From CAIZGX01 sp044374295 (GTDB lineage Bacteria > Bacteroidota > Bacteroidia > Flavobacteriales_D > Sanyastnellaceae), in contig JBILOU010000003.1 of assembly GCA_044374295.1 (NCBI GenBank), positions 15,523 through 79,522 of the forward strand: 64,000 bases of DNA, in the 5' to 3' direction. Position 1 is the stretch's first letter; each line of letters opens with the position of its first letter. A program made the position numbers and the translations under genes. Shown in pieces: positions 18,244 through 26,105 of this stretch. The notes below the pieces were generated by a model. It was not told the origin of the DNA. It worked only from the letters and a program-made list of their open reading frames with translations, and did not search any database.

Positions 18244-18642
18244 TTAGACGCGTTCTTGACACAATTCCACCAAAACTGAATTGCTACTTTTCGGATGAAG
18301 AAAGGCAATGAGTTTGTTGTCTGCGCCTTCTTTCGGAGCCTCGTGAATCATGGTGAAACCCTCGGATTTCAAGCGTTCTATTTCAGCATAAATGTCTTGA
18401 ACTTCGAAGGCAATGTGGTGCATTCCTTCCTTGTTCTTTTCGAGGAATTTTGCAATGGCGCTATCCGGTGAAGTGGCTTGAAGTAATTCTATTTTCGACT
18501 CTCCAACTTGGAAGAACGAAGTGATGACATTCTCCGATTCAACGCGCTCTTCTTTGTAGGGCTTGACGCCAAGTAAGGCGGAAAAAATTTCGTTCGAAGC
18601 AGCAATGTCTTTCACTGCGATGCCAATGTGTTCAATTTTCAT
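18244..18642 (-). CDS. mce: Methylmalonyl-CoA epimerase
   Basis: A 132-residue VOC-fold enzyme that interconverts the (R) and (S) forms of methylmalonyl-CoA in propionate metabolism. The metal ligands are in their usual places: His5 ('EHIGIAV'), Glu52 ('KIELLQ'), His75/76 ('GMHHIAFEV') and Glu126 ('VLVELCQ'). It is 7 bp downstream of a lipoprotein gene and 36 bp before the DUF2723 gene. Methylmalonyl-CoA mutase genes are not in the window. Confidence 0.93.
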   Translation of the reverse strand: MKIEHIGIAVKDIAASNEIFSALLGVKPYKEERVESENVITSFFQVGESKIELLQATSPDSAIAKFLEKNKEGMHHIAFEVQDIYAEIERLKSEGFTMIHEAPKEGADNKLIAFLHPKSSNSVLVELCQERV

Positions 18643-18649
18643 AAAACAA

Positions 18650-19087
18650 TTAATTATACAAATGAAGGTATCCGGTTACCGGGTTGTAATCGGCGTTGTA
18701 TTGAAGCAGATTGTAGTTTGCTGGACCGTTGATTAAACTACCATCGGATAGCAACCACTTACTTCCTGAACAAGTATCAGAGATTGTTACGTTGTCTGTG
18801 TTCACTTGCACATAGCAGGGATTATCGGGATTGTGGGTGCTTCGTGCATCGAAGACAGAAAACACATCCAGGTCGTTTCTGTAAATAATGAGATCAACTG
18901 TATTCCCGTCGTAATACACCCATCCCGTTGGAACAGTTAAGTCGAAAAACGCGGGTTCGAAAATATTTACGTTGATTGAAAACGCAATTTCATTGAGCAT
19001 TTGACTTCGATCTGTGCAAGAATGCATAGGGACGAACAAAAGGCTCAAGAATAAAAACCCGGCGATGAACTTCTTCAACTTATCCAT
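18650..19087 (-). CDS. Rieske-like lipoprotein without the cluster ligands
   Basis: A 145-residue lipoprotein (lipobox 'VPMHSC', Cys24). The C-terminal part looks like a Rieske fold: 'DTCSGSKW' (104-111) sits where a Rieske protein has CxCHGS, and 'DGSLINGPANYNLLQY' (115-130) matches the turn and GPA motif that follow. The second cluster His is Ser107, and the first CxH pair is not recognisable, although 'STHNPDNPC' (83-91) keeps one His and one Cys in altered spacing. It therefore probably does not bind [2Fe-2S]. Similar small lipoproteins are common in Flavobacteriia and have no known role. It overlaps the end of tsaB by 8 bp. Confidence 0.68.
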   Translation of the reverse strand: MDKLKKFIAGFLFLSLLFVPMHSCTDRSQMLNEIAFSINVNIFEPAFFDLTVPTGWVYYDGNTVDLIIYRNDLDVFSVFDARSTHNPDNPCYVQVNTDNVTISDTCSGSKWLLSDGSLINGPANYNLLQYNADYNPVTGYLHLYN

Positions 19088-19730
19088 TCAAAATATTTTT
19101 TTTCGATTCGGTTGGAACAAATTCCTTCATGTAGAAAGGCTCTATTTGCGCCATGTGTTCTTCAAATTTAGATGAAGAATTGGGTAAAAGTCCTACAAAA
19201 TGTTTCGCGCTTGGAGAGACTGCTTTCACTTGATCTTCCTTTCCCAACAAATCATTCATTTTAAACGCAGCATCTCCCACAAAAATTGCCTTTTCAATTC
19301 CGAGATTGGCTCGCCATTCTTCATTCAGCGTAGCGAATGACCAACTTCCATTTGAATAAACATAGGCATCGTTTCTTCGTGCATCGATTAAAGCGACCGG
19401 GGTAAAACCGTTTTCACTTCCAACCGAATTAACCAAAAGTTCTCCTGTTGTAATGGGTACCATTCCAATGTTCAAGGCGTACGCTAATCCCTTAGCTGCG
19501 GTGACTCCGATGCGTAAACCGGTGTATGAACCTGGACCAATTCCAACTGCGATTCCAGTTAAATCACTTGGCTTCAGATTGTTTCGATCAAGAATGTCTT
19601 TCATCATTTGGTGCAGTGCTTCCGCATGAACGAATTCATTCTCTTCGCGTTCAAAAAGATCGACAAGAACATTGTCTTTGATGAGTGCGACACTGCAATT
19701 CCGCGTAGCGGTTTCCAAACACAAATACAT
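19080..19730 (-). CDS. tsaB: tRNA threonylcarbamoyladenosine biosynthesis protein TsaB
   Basis: A 216-residue ASKHA-fold protein that works with TsaD and TsaE to form t6A at position 37 of ANN-decoding tRNAs. 'LCLETATRNCSVAL' at the N-terminus and 'GIAVGIGPGSYTGLRIGV' near 61-78 are diagnostic. It is an inactive scaffold homologue of TsaD. The start codon overlaps the stop of the hlyD-like gene by one base (TAATG on the minus strand), so its translation is coupled to an efflux gene. Confidence 0.95.
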   Translation of the reverse strand: MYLCLETATRNCSVALIKDNVLVDLFEREENEFVHAEALHQMMKDILDRNNLKPSDLTGIAVGIGPGSYTGLRIGVTAAKGLAYALNIGMVPITTGELLVNSVGSENGFTPVALIDARRNDAYVYSNGSWSFATLNEEWRANLGIEKAIFVGDAAFKMNDLLGKEDQVKAVSPSAKHFVGLLPNSSSKFEEHMAQIEPFYMKEFVPTESKKNILNG

Positions 19731-21001
19731 TATTTCTTCTCCTCAAGCTTAATCTTATCTCCGTTTGAAAGTTCTTTCGACAAGAGTTCATACGGCCCTG
19801 TCACAATTTCTTCTCCTTCGTTCAATCCGTTTGTTATCTGAATAAATGTTCCGTCTTGAATTCCAGTTTGGACTTGTTTCATCTCAACCGTGTTGTCGGC
19901 TTTCTTCACGAAAACAACGGTTAATGAAATATTATTTTGAAGTGAATCTGCACGTGTGGTCACAGCAGCTGTAGTCACTGAAAGTGCTTGACTGGCCTCG
20001 TTTGTGTGAATTTTCACTGTGGCACTCATACCTGGCTTGAAGGGAGAATTGTTCTCTGAATTTCCACTGACATCTGCATACGATTCTTTCACAATTTTCA
20101 CCTTCACCGAAAAGTTAGTCACTTGCTCTGTGCTTGCTGCAAGACCTTGTCCTGAATTCAAGGCGGAAGAACCGACTTCAGTAACTACGCCTTTGAAAAC
20201 TTGATCGCTGAAAGCGTCAATTTCCACATCAGCGGTATCGCCTACTTGCACGTGAACAATATCGGTTTCATTGACTTCCAAGTCTATTTCCATTTCATTC
20301 AAAACAGAAACCTTCATGATCACATCTCCGCTCATCATGTTGTTTCCAAGCACAGTTTCACCGAGTTCTTTGGCAAGAGCGGTGACCGTTCCTGAAATAG
20401 GCGCAACAATGGTAGTTCTTCTTAAGTTTTCTTGCGCTTCGCTCTTTCCAGCGTCTGCGCTTGCTATGGAAAAGTTTGCACTGTGTACGCTCTCTTCAGC
20501 GGCTTCAACCTCTGCCACTGCTGTTTCTAAAGCACTGCTTGCGTTGTCGTATTCGGCTTGTGAGATTGCCTTTTGCTCGATTAATTTTGAAAGTCGCACA
20601 AGGGTTGTTTCTTGCAAACGCTTTTGTGCTTTCGCTTGCGTTAATCGTGCTTTCGCGCTAGACAAATTGCTTTTCGCAGTGTTCAATGCGGCTTCTGCCC
20701 GACTAAGTGCCGAGACATAAAGATCAGGATTGATGCGCACGAGCAATTGTCCTTTCTGAACGAAGTCTCCTTCTTTCACAGGTAGTTCAACAATTTGTCC
20801 GGAAACTTCCGATTGAATTTTCACTTCGACTGAAGGTTGAACTTTTCCGCTTGCGGCCACTACTTCGCTCAAATTTCTCTTTTCAGATTTTCCCAGTGTA
20901 ACCACTTTCGCATCACCAGAACCGAATACCATTGGCAATACAATAGCAGCAATAATCACAACGATTATTGAAATCCAGATCCATCTTTTTTTGTTTTTCA
21001 T
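19730..21001 (-). CDS. HlyD/MacA-type efflux periplasmic adaptor
   Basis: A 423-residue membrane-fusion protein with one N-terminal membrane anchor ('WIWISIIVVIIAAIVLPMVFG', residues 8-28). The two lipoyl half-motifs flank a long alpha-helical hairpin rich in Ala, Glu and Lys (about 95-190), followed by beta-barrel and membrane-proximal domains with 'GTVTALAKELGETVLG' and 'FKPGMSATVKI'. It would bridge an inner-membrane pump to TolC. No ABC or RND pump is encoded beside it, so the partner must be elsewhere. It overlaps the tolC-like gene by 4 bp and tsaB by 1 bp. Confidence 0.92.
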   Translation of the reverse strand: MKNKKRWIWISIIVVIIAAIVLPMVFGSGDAKVVTLGKSEKRNLSEVVAASGKVQPSVEVKIQSEVSGQIVELPVKEGDFVQKGQLLVRINPDLYVSALSRAEAALNTAKSNLSSAKARLTQAKAQKRLQETTLVRLSKLIEQKAISQAEYDNASSALETAVAEVEAAEESVHSANFSIASADAGKSEAQENLRRTTIVAPISGTVTALAKELGETVLGNNMMSGDVIMKVSVLNEMEIDLEVNETDIVHVQVGDTADVEIDAFSDQVFKGVVTEVGSSALNSGQGLAASTEQVTNFSVKVKIVKESYADVSGNSENNSPFKPGMSATVKIHTNEASQALSVTTAAVTTRADSLQNNISLTVVFVKKADNTVEMKQVQTGIQDGTFIQITNGLNEGEEIVTGPYELLSKELSNGDKIKLEEKK

Positions 21002-22428
21002 GGTTGTAACATTAGCGGGACTCCCATGTAGAAGTCAATTATTTTCCGTTTAAAAATCCAGTCGTATTTACTTCGAACAAAGTTCGATTCTGCTTGCTGC
21101 AGTCGGTTGCGCGCATCGAGGTATTCAGACATACCCACGACACCTTGATTGAATCGAAGTTCGTTCCAATCATACGCGAGTTGACTTGCTTCAACTGCCT
21201 TCTCAGTGGCTTCATACGTGGCTTTCGCGCGTGTCACGTCGAGAAAGGCTTTTCGCACTTCTTGTTCCAATTGAACTTTGGTTTGCTGAAGGGAGAGTTC
21301 ATTATCTGCACGCGACAATTCCGCGCGTTTGATATTTACATCGTTTGAAAAGCCGTTGAATATCGGAAGTGTTAAACTGAAAAAAAGCGATTGGTTAACA
21401 TTATCCTTCAACTGATTTCCGAATGCCTTCGTGGTGTAGTCGTCTACATTGTAAATGGCTTGCGGAAATGAGAATACGTATTGATTCGAGCCAAACACTT
21501 GTCCAATTGGAAAGGCCATTGAATCTGGGGATCCTGTTAGCACCTTTGATGCACCTGAATAACCTGAACCGTAAGAATAGCTCATGCTTAATCGGGGTGA
21601 CATTCCACCTTTCGCAATGTTGAGGTTCAATTGACTTGAAGCCAATGAAAGTTCTGCAGATTTAATTTCAGGGAATGTTCCCAATGCATTCTTTATGCAT
21701 TGCGTTAAATCGGGAATTTGCTCAGCAATATTGAATGCCGCAGGATCTGCTTGAATAGTAAAACTTCTTTGCTCTTGTTCTGTTAATTGCATCAATTGAG
21801 CTATATCTAAAATTGCAGACTGCACATTGTTCTCGGCCGAAATAACATTGGCTTCATCTGAGAGCAATTGCGCTTCAATATCACGAAGACTTCCTTCGGC
21901 GGCGCTGCCAGCATTCACTAAATCTTTTATCCGCTTAACTTGTTCTTTGGTGCGATTGAGCGTGAGTTCTGAAGATGCTTGAAGTTCTTTGGTGAGTAAG
22001 ACATTCAAATAAGCCACAGAAACTTGAAGTGCTAATTGGTTGCGTTGGTAGTCGAAAGTGAGCATTTGGGCGCGTGTATCGACTTGCGCCTTCTTGTATT
22101 GATTCACATTTTGTAGACCTGAAAATAGGGTAACGCTTGTTGAGAGACCCAAACTATTGCTCTGAATACGTTGTGTTGCGAACTGATTGGTGAACGGGTC
22201 AATACGCTGTCCCCAGTTGTATCCGTGTGAAACTTGTCCGTTTAAATTCGGAAGGAAATTACCCAATGCCTGTTCTTGATTCAACTTGGTTTGTTCTAAT
22301 CCAAGACTGTTTCGCTTCAAGCCAATGTTGCGTTCGATGGCTGTGCTGACACATTCTTGCAACGACCACTGAGCGTAAGAAATGTGACTTCCTAAAATGA
22401 CTAAGAAAACAAGGAAACAACGCTTCAT
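20998..22428 (-). CDS. TolC-family outer membrane efflux protein
   Basis: A 476-residue protein with a signal peptide ('MKRCFLVFLVILGSHISYAQ'), two related halves of helical hairpins and beta strands, and family patterns 'LQECVSTAIERNIGLKRN' at the mature N-terminus and 'LPIFNGFSNDVNIKRAEL' near 355-372. It forms the outer-membrane and periplasmic tunnel of tripartite exporters. It is the first gene of the operon, with a perfect -7 element 42 bp upstream, and overlaps the adaptor gene by 4 bp. Confidence 0.93.
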   Translation of the reverse strand: MKRCFLVFLVILGSHISYAQWSLQECVSTAIERNIGLKRNSLGLEQTKLNQEQALGNFLPNLNGQVSHGYNWGQRIDPFTNQFATQRIQSNSLGLSTSVTLFSGLQNVNQYKKAQVDTRAQMLTFDYQRNQLALQVSVAYLNVLLTKELQASSELTLNRTKEQVKRIKDLVNAGSAAEGSLRDIEAQLLSDEANVISAENNVQSAILDIAQLMQLTEQEQRSFTIQADPAAFNIAEQIPDLTQCIKNALGTFPEIKSAELSLASSQLNLNIAKGGMSPRLSMSYSYGSGYSGASKVLTGSPDSMAFPIGQVFGSNQYVFSFPQAIYNVDDYTTKAFGNQLKDNVNQSLFFSLTLPIFNGFSNDVNIKRAELSRADNELSLQQTKVQLEQEVRKAFLDVTRAKATYEATEKAVEASQLAYDWNELRFNQGVVGMSEYLDARNRLQQAESNFVRSKYDWIFKRKIIDFYMGVPLMLQP

Positions 22429-22469
22429 AAATCTTTAAAATTTCCGAAAATCACTAGACTTTCGGTATT

Positions 22470-22477
22470 CAAAGGTA
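22470..22477 (-). promoter_or_regulatory. tolC-operon promoter -7 element
   Basis: The minus strand reads TACCTTTG, an exact TAnnTTTG match, about 40 bp before the tolC-like ATG and just after the end of the oxidase operon. It would drive the seven-gene operon down to the radical SAM gene. Confidence 0.6.
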
Positions 22478-22489
22478 ACTGAAGTTCTT

Positions 22490-22723
22490 TTAATTCGCTT
22501 TGAAGAAATTCGCAATACGCTTTCTGAAAAAGACAATGGCAATAACTGCTAAAAGCGTATATGGAATGAGCATCAGGTAAAGGATTCCTGAATTCAATCC
22601 TTCGGCTAAACTTCCCGAAGTATTCTGGTTTGCTGTTTCGGCTGTAGCCTTACACATGGCGCATTGCGCATAGGTTGCGAGATTTAGCGCGAAGAAAAAC
22701 AATACAACAAATAGCTTTTTCAT
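22490..22723 (-). CDS. Small CxxC membrane protein of the cytochrome oxidase cluster
   Basis: A 77-residue protein: signal peptide or first helix ('KKLFVVLFFFALNLATYAQ'), then a periplasmic 'CAMCKA' motif (Cys21, Cys24), a short polar linker, and one C-terminal transmembrane helix ('ILYLMLIPYTLLAVIAIVFF') with a basic tail. I chose the ATG at 22723, 2 bp after the DUF420 stop; the longer frame starts inside DUF420 without a sensible N-terminus. Proteins of this shape recur at the end of Bacteroidota oxidase gene blocks and have no assigned function. The exposed CxxC suggests copper or redox handling, which is inference. Confidence 0.75.
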   Translation of the reverse strand: MKKLFVVLFFFALNLATYAQCAMCKATAETANQNTSGSLAEGLNSGILYLMLIPYTLLAVIAIVFFRKRIANFFKAN

Positions 22724-22725
22724 GT

Positions 22726-23268
22726 TCAATGGTAATAAGGTGAAATCATGAAGTAAACTGCAACTCCGGTTACGGCAACATAGAACCAAATTGGCCACGT
22801 GTATTTCGCTAATTTCTTGTGTGCAGGAAACTCAGCAATTAAAGCGCGGTAAGCGGTAAATAATATAAATGGAAGAATAATAGCCGCTAATACAATGTGT
22901 GTTGAAAGGATGATCAAATAGAATGTTCTTAATGAATGGTCTTTCGGAAACTCCGTTTCTCCAGCGAACATGTGGTGCCCGATGTAGGTAACCAAGAACA
23001 GCACGCTTAAATAAATAGCCCCTTTCATTAACTTCTTGTGGGCTTCGAAATTTTTATTCTTCACCGCAACAAGTGCTGCTACTAAAAGAATCGATACTGT
23101 TCCGTTGATGAGCGCGTTGGCCTTCGCCAATAAATGCACATCGAATCCGATATCAACGTTGGTGAATTTCAGATAGCGCAATGAAACAACTACTAGGAAC
23201 ACAACTGCCGATACAAGGTAGATAAGTGTTTTCGCAAGCTTATCGTTCTTTTTCAATTCTGCTTTCAT
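22726..23268 (-). CDS. DUF420 membrane protein
   Basis: A 180-residue membrane protein with about five helices ('LIYLVSAVVFLVVVSLRYL', 'NGTVSILLVAALVAV', 'GAIYLSVLFLVTYIGHHMF', 'FYLIILSTHIVLAAIILPF', 'WPIWFYVAVTGVAVYFMI'). Histidines lie within or beside the helices in 'YIGHHMF' and 'LSTHIVLA'. DUF420 proteins are related to CtaM-like assembly factors that accompany heme-copper oxidases. The gene sits 4 bp after the SCO gene in the oxidase operon, which supports a role in oxidase maturation. Confidence 0.9.
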   Translation of the reverse strand: MKAELKKNDKLAKTLIYLVSAVVFLVVVSLRYLKFTNVDIGFDVHLLAKANALINGTVSILLVAALVAVKNKNFEAHKKLMKGAIYLSVLFLVTYIGHHMFAGETEFPKDHSLRTFYLIILSTHIVLAAIILPFILFTAYRALIAEFPAHKKLAKYTWPIWFYVAVTGVAVYFMISPYYH

Positions 23269-23272
23269 GATT

Positions 23273-23935
23273 TTATTTCTTAAGTAACAAATGTAAATCT
23301 GTAAACAACTGATCTACCGCTTTTGTTGAAGTTCCGTCGTAATATCCTCGAATTTTCCCTTCCTGATCAATCAATGCGATTTGATCGGTATGAAAGAAAC
23401 CTCCTTGAGCGGTATCTGATGGGAAAGCCGTGAGTTTGTATCCTTCCCTGGCCTGCCAATAAATATCTTCCTCATTTCCGGTCACGAAATTCCAATTTGA
23501 ATAATCGGCTCCCATGCGGTCAGCGTATGCTTTCAAGGCTTCTGGCGTATCGTTCTTCGGGTCTACGGTGTGTGAAAGGAAAACAACCTGATCGTTGATG
23601 TTCTCTGATTTAACAGCATGCTGCAATCGCGCCATTTGAGACGAGAGCATGGGACAGATGCTTGTGCAGTTGGTGAAGAAAAAATCAACAACCGCAATCT
23701 TTCCAACCATGAAATCGTTGGTGATGATTTTGCCATCTTGATTGGTAAACGCAAACAAGGGTATTGCATCGTAGACTGTATCTGAGATGCCCTCTCCCTT
23801 CTCGTTGTACTTGATTTCAATTCCGAAATCACCGAAATAAGGCAATGTCTTTTGCTTTTGCTCGGGTGCTTTCACAGGATCTGTGCACGCTGCAAGGGCA
23901 ATGAATGCTAAAAGGAAAACACGTTTAGTATCCAC
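23273..23935 (-). CDS. SCO family copper chaperone lipoprotein
   Basis: A 220-residue lipoprotein (lipobox 'ALAAC', Cys17) with a thioredoxin fold that delivers copper to the CuA site of cytochrome c oxidase. The copper-binding CxxxCP is complete, with Cys90 and Cys94 in 'FFTNCTSICP', and the third ligand is His182 in 'GFFHTDQIAL'. 'HTVDPKNDTPEAL' is also standard. It overlaps the preceding SCO-like gene by 11 bp, and that gene encodes a paralogue lacking these ligands. Confidence 0.95.
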   Translation of the reverse strand: MDTKRVFLLAFIALAACTDPVKAPEQKQKTLPYFGDFGIEIKYNEKGEGISDTVYDAIPLFAFTNQDGKIITNDFMVGKIAVVDFFFTNCTSICPMLSSQMARLQHAVKSENINDQVVFLSHTVDPKNDTPEALKAYADRMGADYSNWNFVTGNEEDIYWQAREGYKLTAFPSDTAQGGFFHTDQIALIDQEGKIRGYYDGTSTKAVDQLFTDLHLLLKK

Positions 23936-24566
23936 GTTTAATCTTTCTCTTTTTATTTAAGATCGCGACATCCTCCATGAGGTTTTCAAAGTGATATTCC
24001 GTGTTGCCGTATAGTCCGCGAATGTGTCCAGACTCATCTAACAAACGAAATACAGCCTCCTTTTTCAAATCTTGAATAAGGAATCCATTTCGAACAAACG
24101 AATCCATAGAAGCCGAATCTCCTTGAAGGAATTGCCATTTACTCTTGTTGTTTGAATATCTTAGGTTCTGAGTCACATAAGCCTGAACAGCCGCCGTGTC
24201 TGAATATCCGTTTGGATCAAAACAAACAATATAAATATCAGGCTCCATTCGGAATTTAAAATTCGGGATCAGCAAGCGCTCTGTAATTTTTGAAAGATTT
24301 GAATCTTCAAAGTCTACAAATGCCGCCACCCAGATCTTTCCCATGAGGGAGTCTCGATTGATGAGTTCATTGTTCTGATTGACAAACGCGAAATCGGGAA
24401 TTTGGTAATCTGAATTCACGCAGCCGGTGTCGCAAGCAGGTCCAAAATAGAGGGGTTCGCTAAAGTTATGCTTTCCCATTGGCCCAAGGACAATGAGTAA
24501 GGTGAAGGGAATAAAAAAAAGCATACCCACTAATAGGATATACTTTTTTAATTTTTTGTTTTTCAT
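23925..24566 (-). CDS. SCO-like thioredoxin-fold protein lacking the canonical copper site
   Basis: A 213-residue membrane-anchored protein (one N-terminal helix, about 9-29). The body follows the neighbouring SCO protein: 'IPDFAFVNQNNELINRDSL', 'GKIWVAAFVDFED', 'DIYIVCFDPNGYSD' and 'RLLDESGHIRGLYGNTEY' align with its core segments. The CxxxCP motif is replaced by 'DSNLSK' and the distal His is absent. Instead a CxxxC lies just outside the membrane at Cys45 and Cys49 ('PACDTGC'). It could be a redox or copper partner of the canonical SCO encoded immediately downstream, but that is inference. The start is the only reasonable one. Confidence 0.75.
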   Translation of the reverse strand: MKNKKLKKYILLVGMLFFIPFTLLIVLGPMGKHNFSEPLYFGPACDTGCVNSDYQIPDFAFVNQNNELINRDSLMGKIWVAAFVDFEDSNLSKITERLLIPNFKFRMEPDIYIVCFDPNGYSDTAAVQAYVTQNLRYSNNKSKWQFLQGDSASMDSFVRNGFLIQDLKKEAVFRLLDESGHIRGLYGNTEYHFENLMEDVAILNKKRKIKRGY

Positions 24567-24577
24567 TGACCTTCAGC

Positions 24578-24955
24578 TTAGCCGAAGATGTTGTGTCCTG
24601 TTTGCACACTCACACCTTCATACAATCCAATAAAGATTAAATACATGATGAATATTGCGTAAGGAAGAAGTACAACATACTTCAAGTTCTTTCTCTCATC
24701 GCCAAGGTGCATGAAGATAAGAACGATGTATGCAGCCTTCACTAACGTTAGTATCAAGAACGTTAATTTGATTGCTTCCCAAGTGAATGTTCCGTTTCTT
24801 TTGAACGCAACACCCATGAATACTTCAATGATTGTGATCACTGTAAGAAGAACAGTAACCGCATATAATTTTTTGCGAATTTGCTTTCCAGCTTCTTCGC
24901 TGTGCTTTGCATTAAGAGCGTAGCTCTCATTTACAATTAAGTCGTCTCTTTCCAT
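24578..24955 (-). CDS. Cytochrome c oxidase subunit IV family protein
   Basis: A 125-residue protein with three hydrophobic helices ('LYAVTVLLTVITIIEVFMGV', 'AIKLTFLILTLVKAAYIVLIFMHL', 'YVVLLPYAIFIMYLIFIGLY') and the family's 'FMHLGDERK' turn. It is the small membrane subunit of bacterial aa3-type oxidases. I chose the ATG at 24955 ('MERDDLIVNES'); the longer frame extends into ctaE in a different reading frame and is not credible. It lies between ctaE (14 bp gap) and the SCO-like gene. Confidence 0.88.
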   Translation of the reverse strand: MERDDLIVNESYALNAKHSEEAGKQIRKKLYAVTVLLTVITIIEVFMGVAFKRNGTFTWEAIKLTFLILTLVKAAYIVLIFMHLGDERKNLKYVVLLPYAIFIMYLIFIGLYEGVSVQTGHNIFG

Positions 24956-24969
24956 GATAATCAGCGATA

Positions 24970-25995
24970 TTAGATAAGGTAGAAGAATGTAAATACGAAC
25001 ACCCACACAAGGTCAACGAAGTGCCAATACAACCCGATTTTCTCAATCATTTCGTAGTGACCGCGTTTTTCGAATATGCCTTTAACGGCCATTAACCAGA
25101 CAATGATATTGATTAACACCCCTGAAAATACGTGAAATCCGTGGAATCCTGTTACGAAGAAGAAGAAGTTCGCGTATTGCTGTTGAATAGCGTATTCGTT
25201 CTTCTTCATGTTAGCTCCGAAAGCCATTGAACCTTCTTCTTTAGCAGCCCAAATCTTTTTCGCGTCGTCTCCCTTAACAACCAACTTTCGAAGGTCTTTT
25301 CCGTCTTTGTGCTCCAAAGTATATTTATTCAAAATAATTTCCTCTGGAACCATTGTGGAAATGTCTTCGTGTGTTTCAGCAGCAGCGTGTTCACCATGTC
25401 CGCCATGAGCGTCATGAGAAACAGGCTCTTCTGCAGCTTCCATTGCGTGCTCATATTTGTGACCGAAATCGCTTGTCATGTGCACCCAAGACCCATTGTC
25501 CAAAGTCATTTGGTATGAATTTCCGGCATCATCAGTTGCAGTAACCGTCATTGGTTGGTTAATTTGAAAACCGCCACCGGAACCGTGAATGAAGTGAGAC
25601 CACTCCCAAGCTTGAGAGCCTAAGAAGAAGAAGCCACCAATAATTGTAAGACCTAACCATTTCACCACACCTTTCTTATCCATGCGGTGACCAGCTTCTA
25701 CAGCCAATACCATTGTTACAGAAGAGATGATAAGGATGAACGTCATTAAAGCAACGTACATCAAAGGATAAGAACCGTGAAGACCAGGCAGGGCTTCGAA
25801 TACTTGTTCACCTACAGGCCACAAGTCTGAACTTCCGTGACGAATAACTCCGTATGCTGTAAGAAGTCCGCCAAATGTGAGGGCGTCCGATACAAGGAAA
25901 AACCACATCATCATTTTACCATAAGAAACGCTGAACGGAGAGCGATTACCGCCCCATAATTCGTCCGTAGTTACATGTTCTGCTTGACCTGCCAT
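24970..25995 (-). CDS. ctaE: Cytochrome c oxidase subunit III with a His-rich insert
   Basis: A 341-residue subunit III of a heme-copper oxidase. The helices carry the usual 'MMMWFFLVSDALTFGGLL' (28-45), 'TGFHGFHVFSGVLI' (282-295) and 'YWHFVDLVWVFVFTFFYL' (323-340). Between 'SQAWEWSHFI' (127-136) and 'YANFFFFVTGFHG' (274-286) lies a hydrophilic insert of about 130 residues that most subunit III proteins lack. It contains eight His between 172 and 209, including 'HDAHGGHGEH'. The gene follows the second subunit III-type gene and precedes subunit IV. Confidence 0.93.
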   Translation of the reverse strand: MAGQAEHVTTDELWGGNRSPFSVSYGKMMMWFFLVSDALTFGGLLTAYGVIRHGSSDLWPVGEQVFEALPGLHGSYPLMYVALMTFILIISSVTMVLAVEAGHRMDKKGVVKWLGLTIIGGFFFLGSQAWEWSHFIHGSGGGFQINQPMTVTATDDAGNSYQMTLDNGSWVHMTSDFGHKYEHAMEAAEEPVSHDAHGGHGEHAAAETHEDISTMVPEEIILNKYTLEHKDGKDLRKLVVKGDDAKKIWAAKEEGSMAFGANMKKNEYAIQQQYANFFFFVTGFHGFHVFSGVLINIIVWLMAVKGIFEKRGHYEMIEKIGLYWHFVDLVWVFVFTFFYLI

Positions 25996-26017
25996 AATAG
26001 TGAATGAAATTTGGGTG

Positions 26018-26025
26018 CAATTTTA
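26018..26025 (-). promoter_or_regulatory. Possible internal promoter before ctaE
   Basis: The minus strand reads TAAAATTG, one mismatch from TAnnTTTG, 22 bp upstream of the ctaE ATG in the only sizeable gap (110 bp) inside the oxidase block. The rest of this gap shows nothing else I can name. Confidence 0.35.
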
Positions 26026-26105
26026 CTTCAAAAGCTTCAATTTAGAAAAGAGAATCGGCATTTTTCACTATTTTGAATAATTCTGAATAAGCCGAGCCTC
26101 GAGAT

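Noticed and set aside
20271..20720. 149-residue plus-strand frame
   Set aside because: Antisense to the Ala/Glu-rich hairpin of the hlyD-like gene, with low-complexity Ser/Ala composition and no promoter.
23925..24566. Treating the SCO-like gene as a pseudogene
   Set aside because: The frame is complete with a normal anchor, overlaps its neighbour in an operon and keeps the core fold, so it looks functional but altered.
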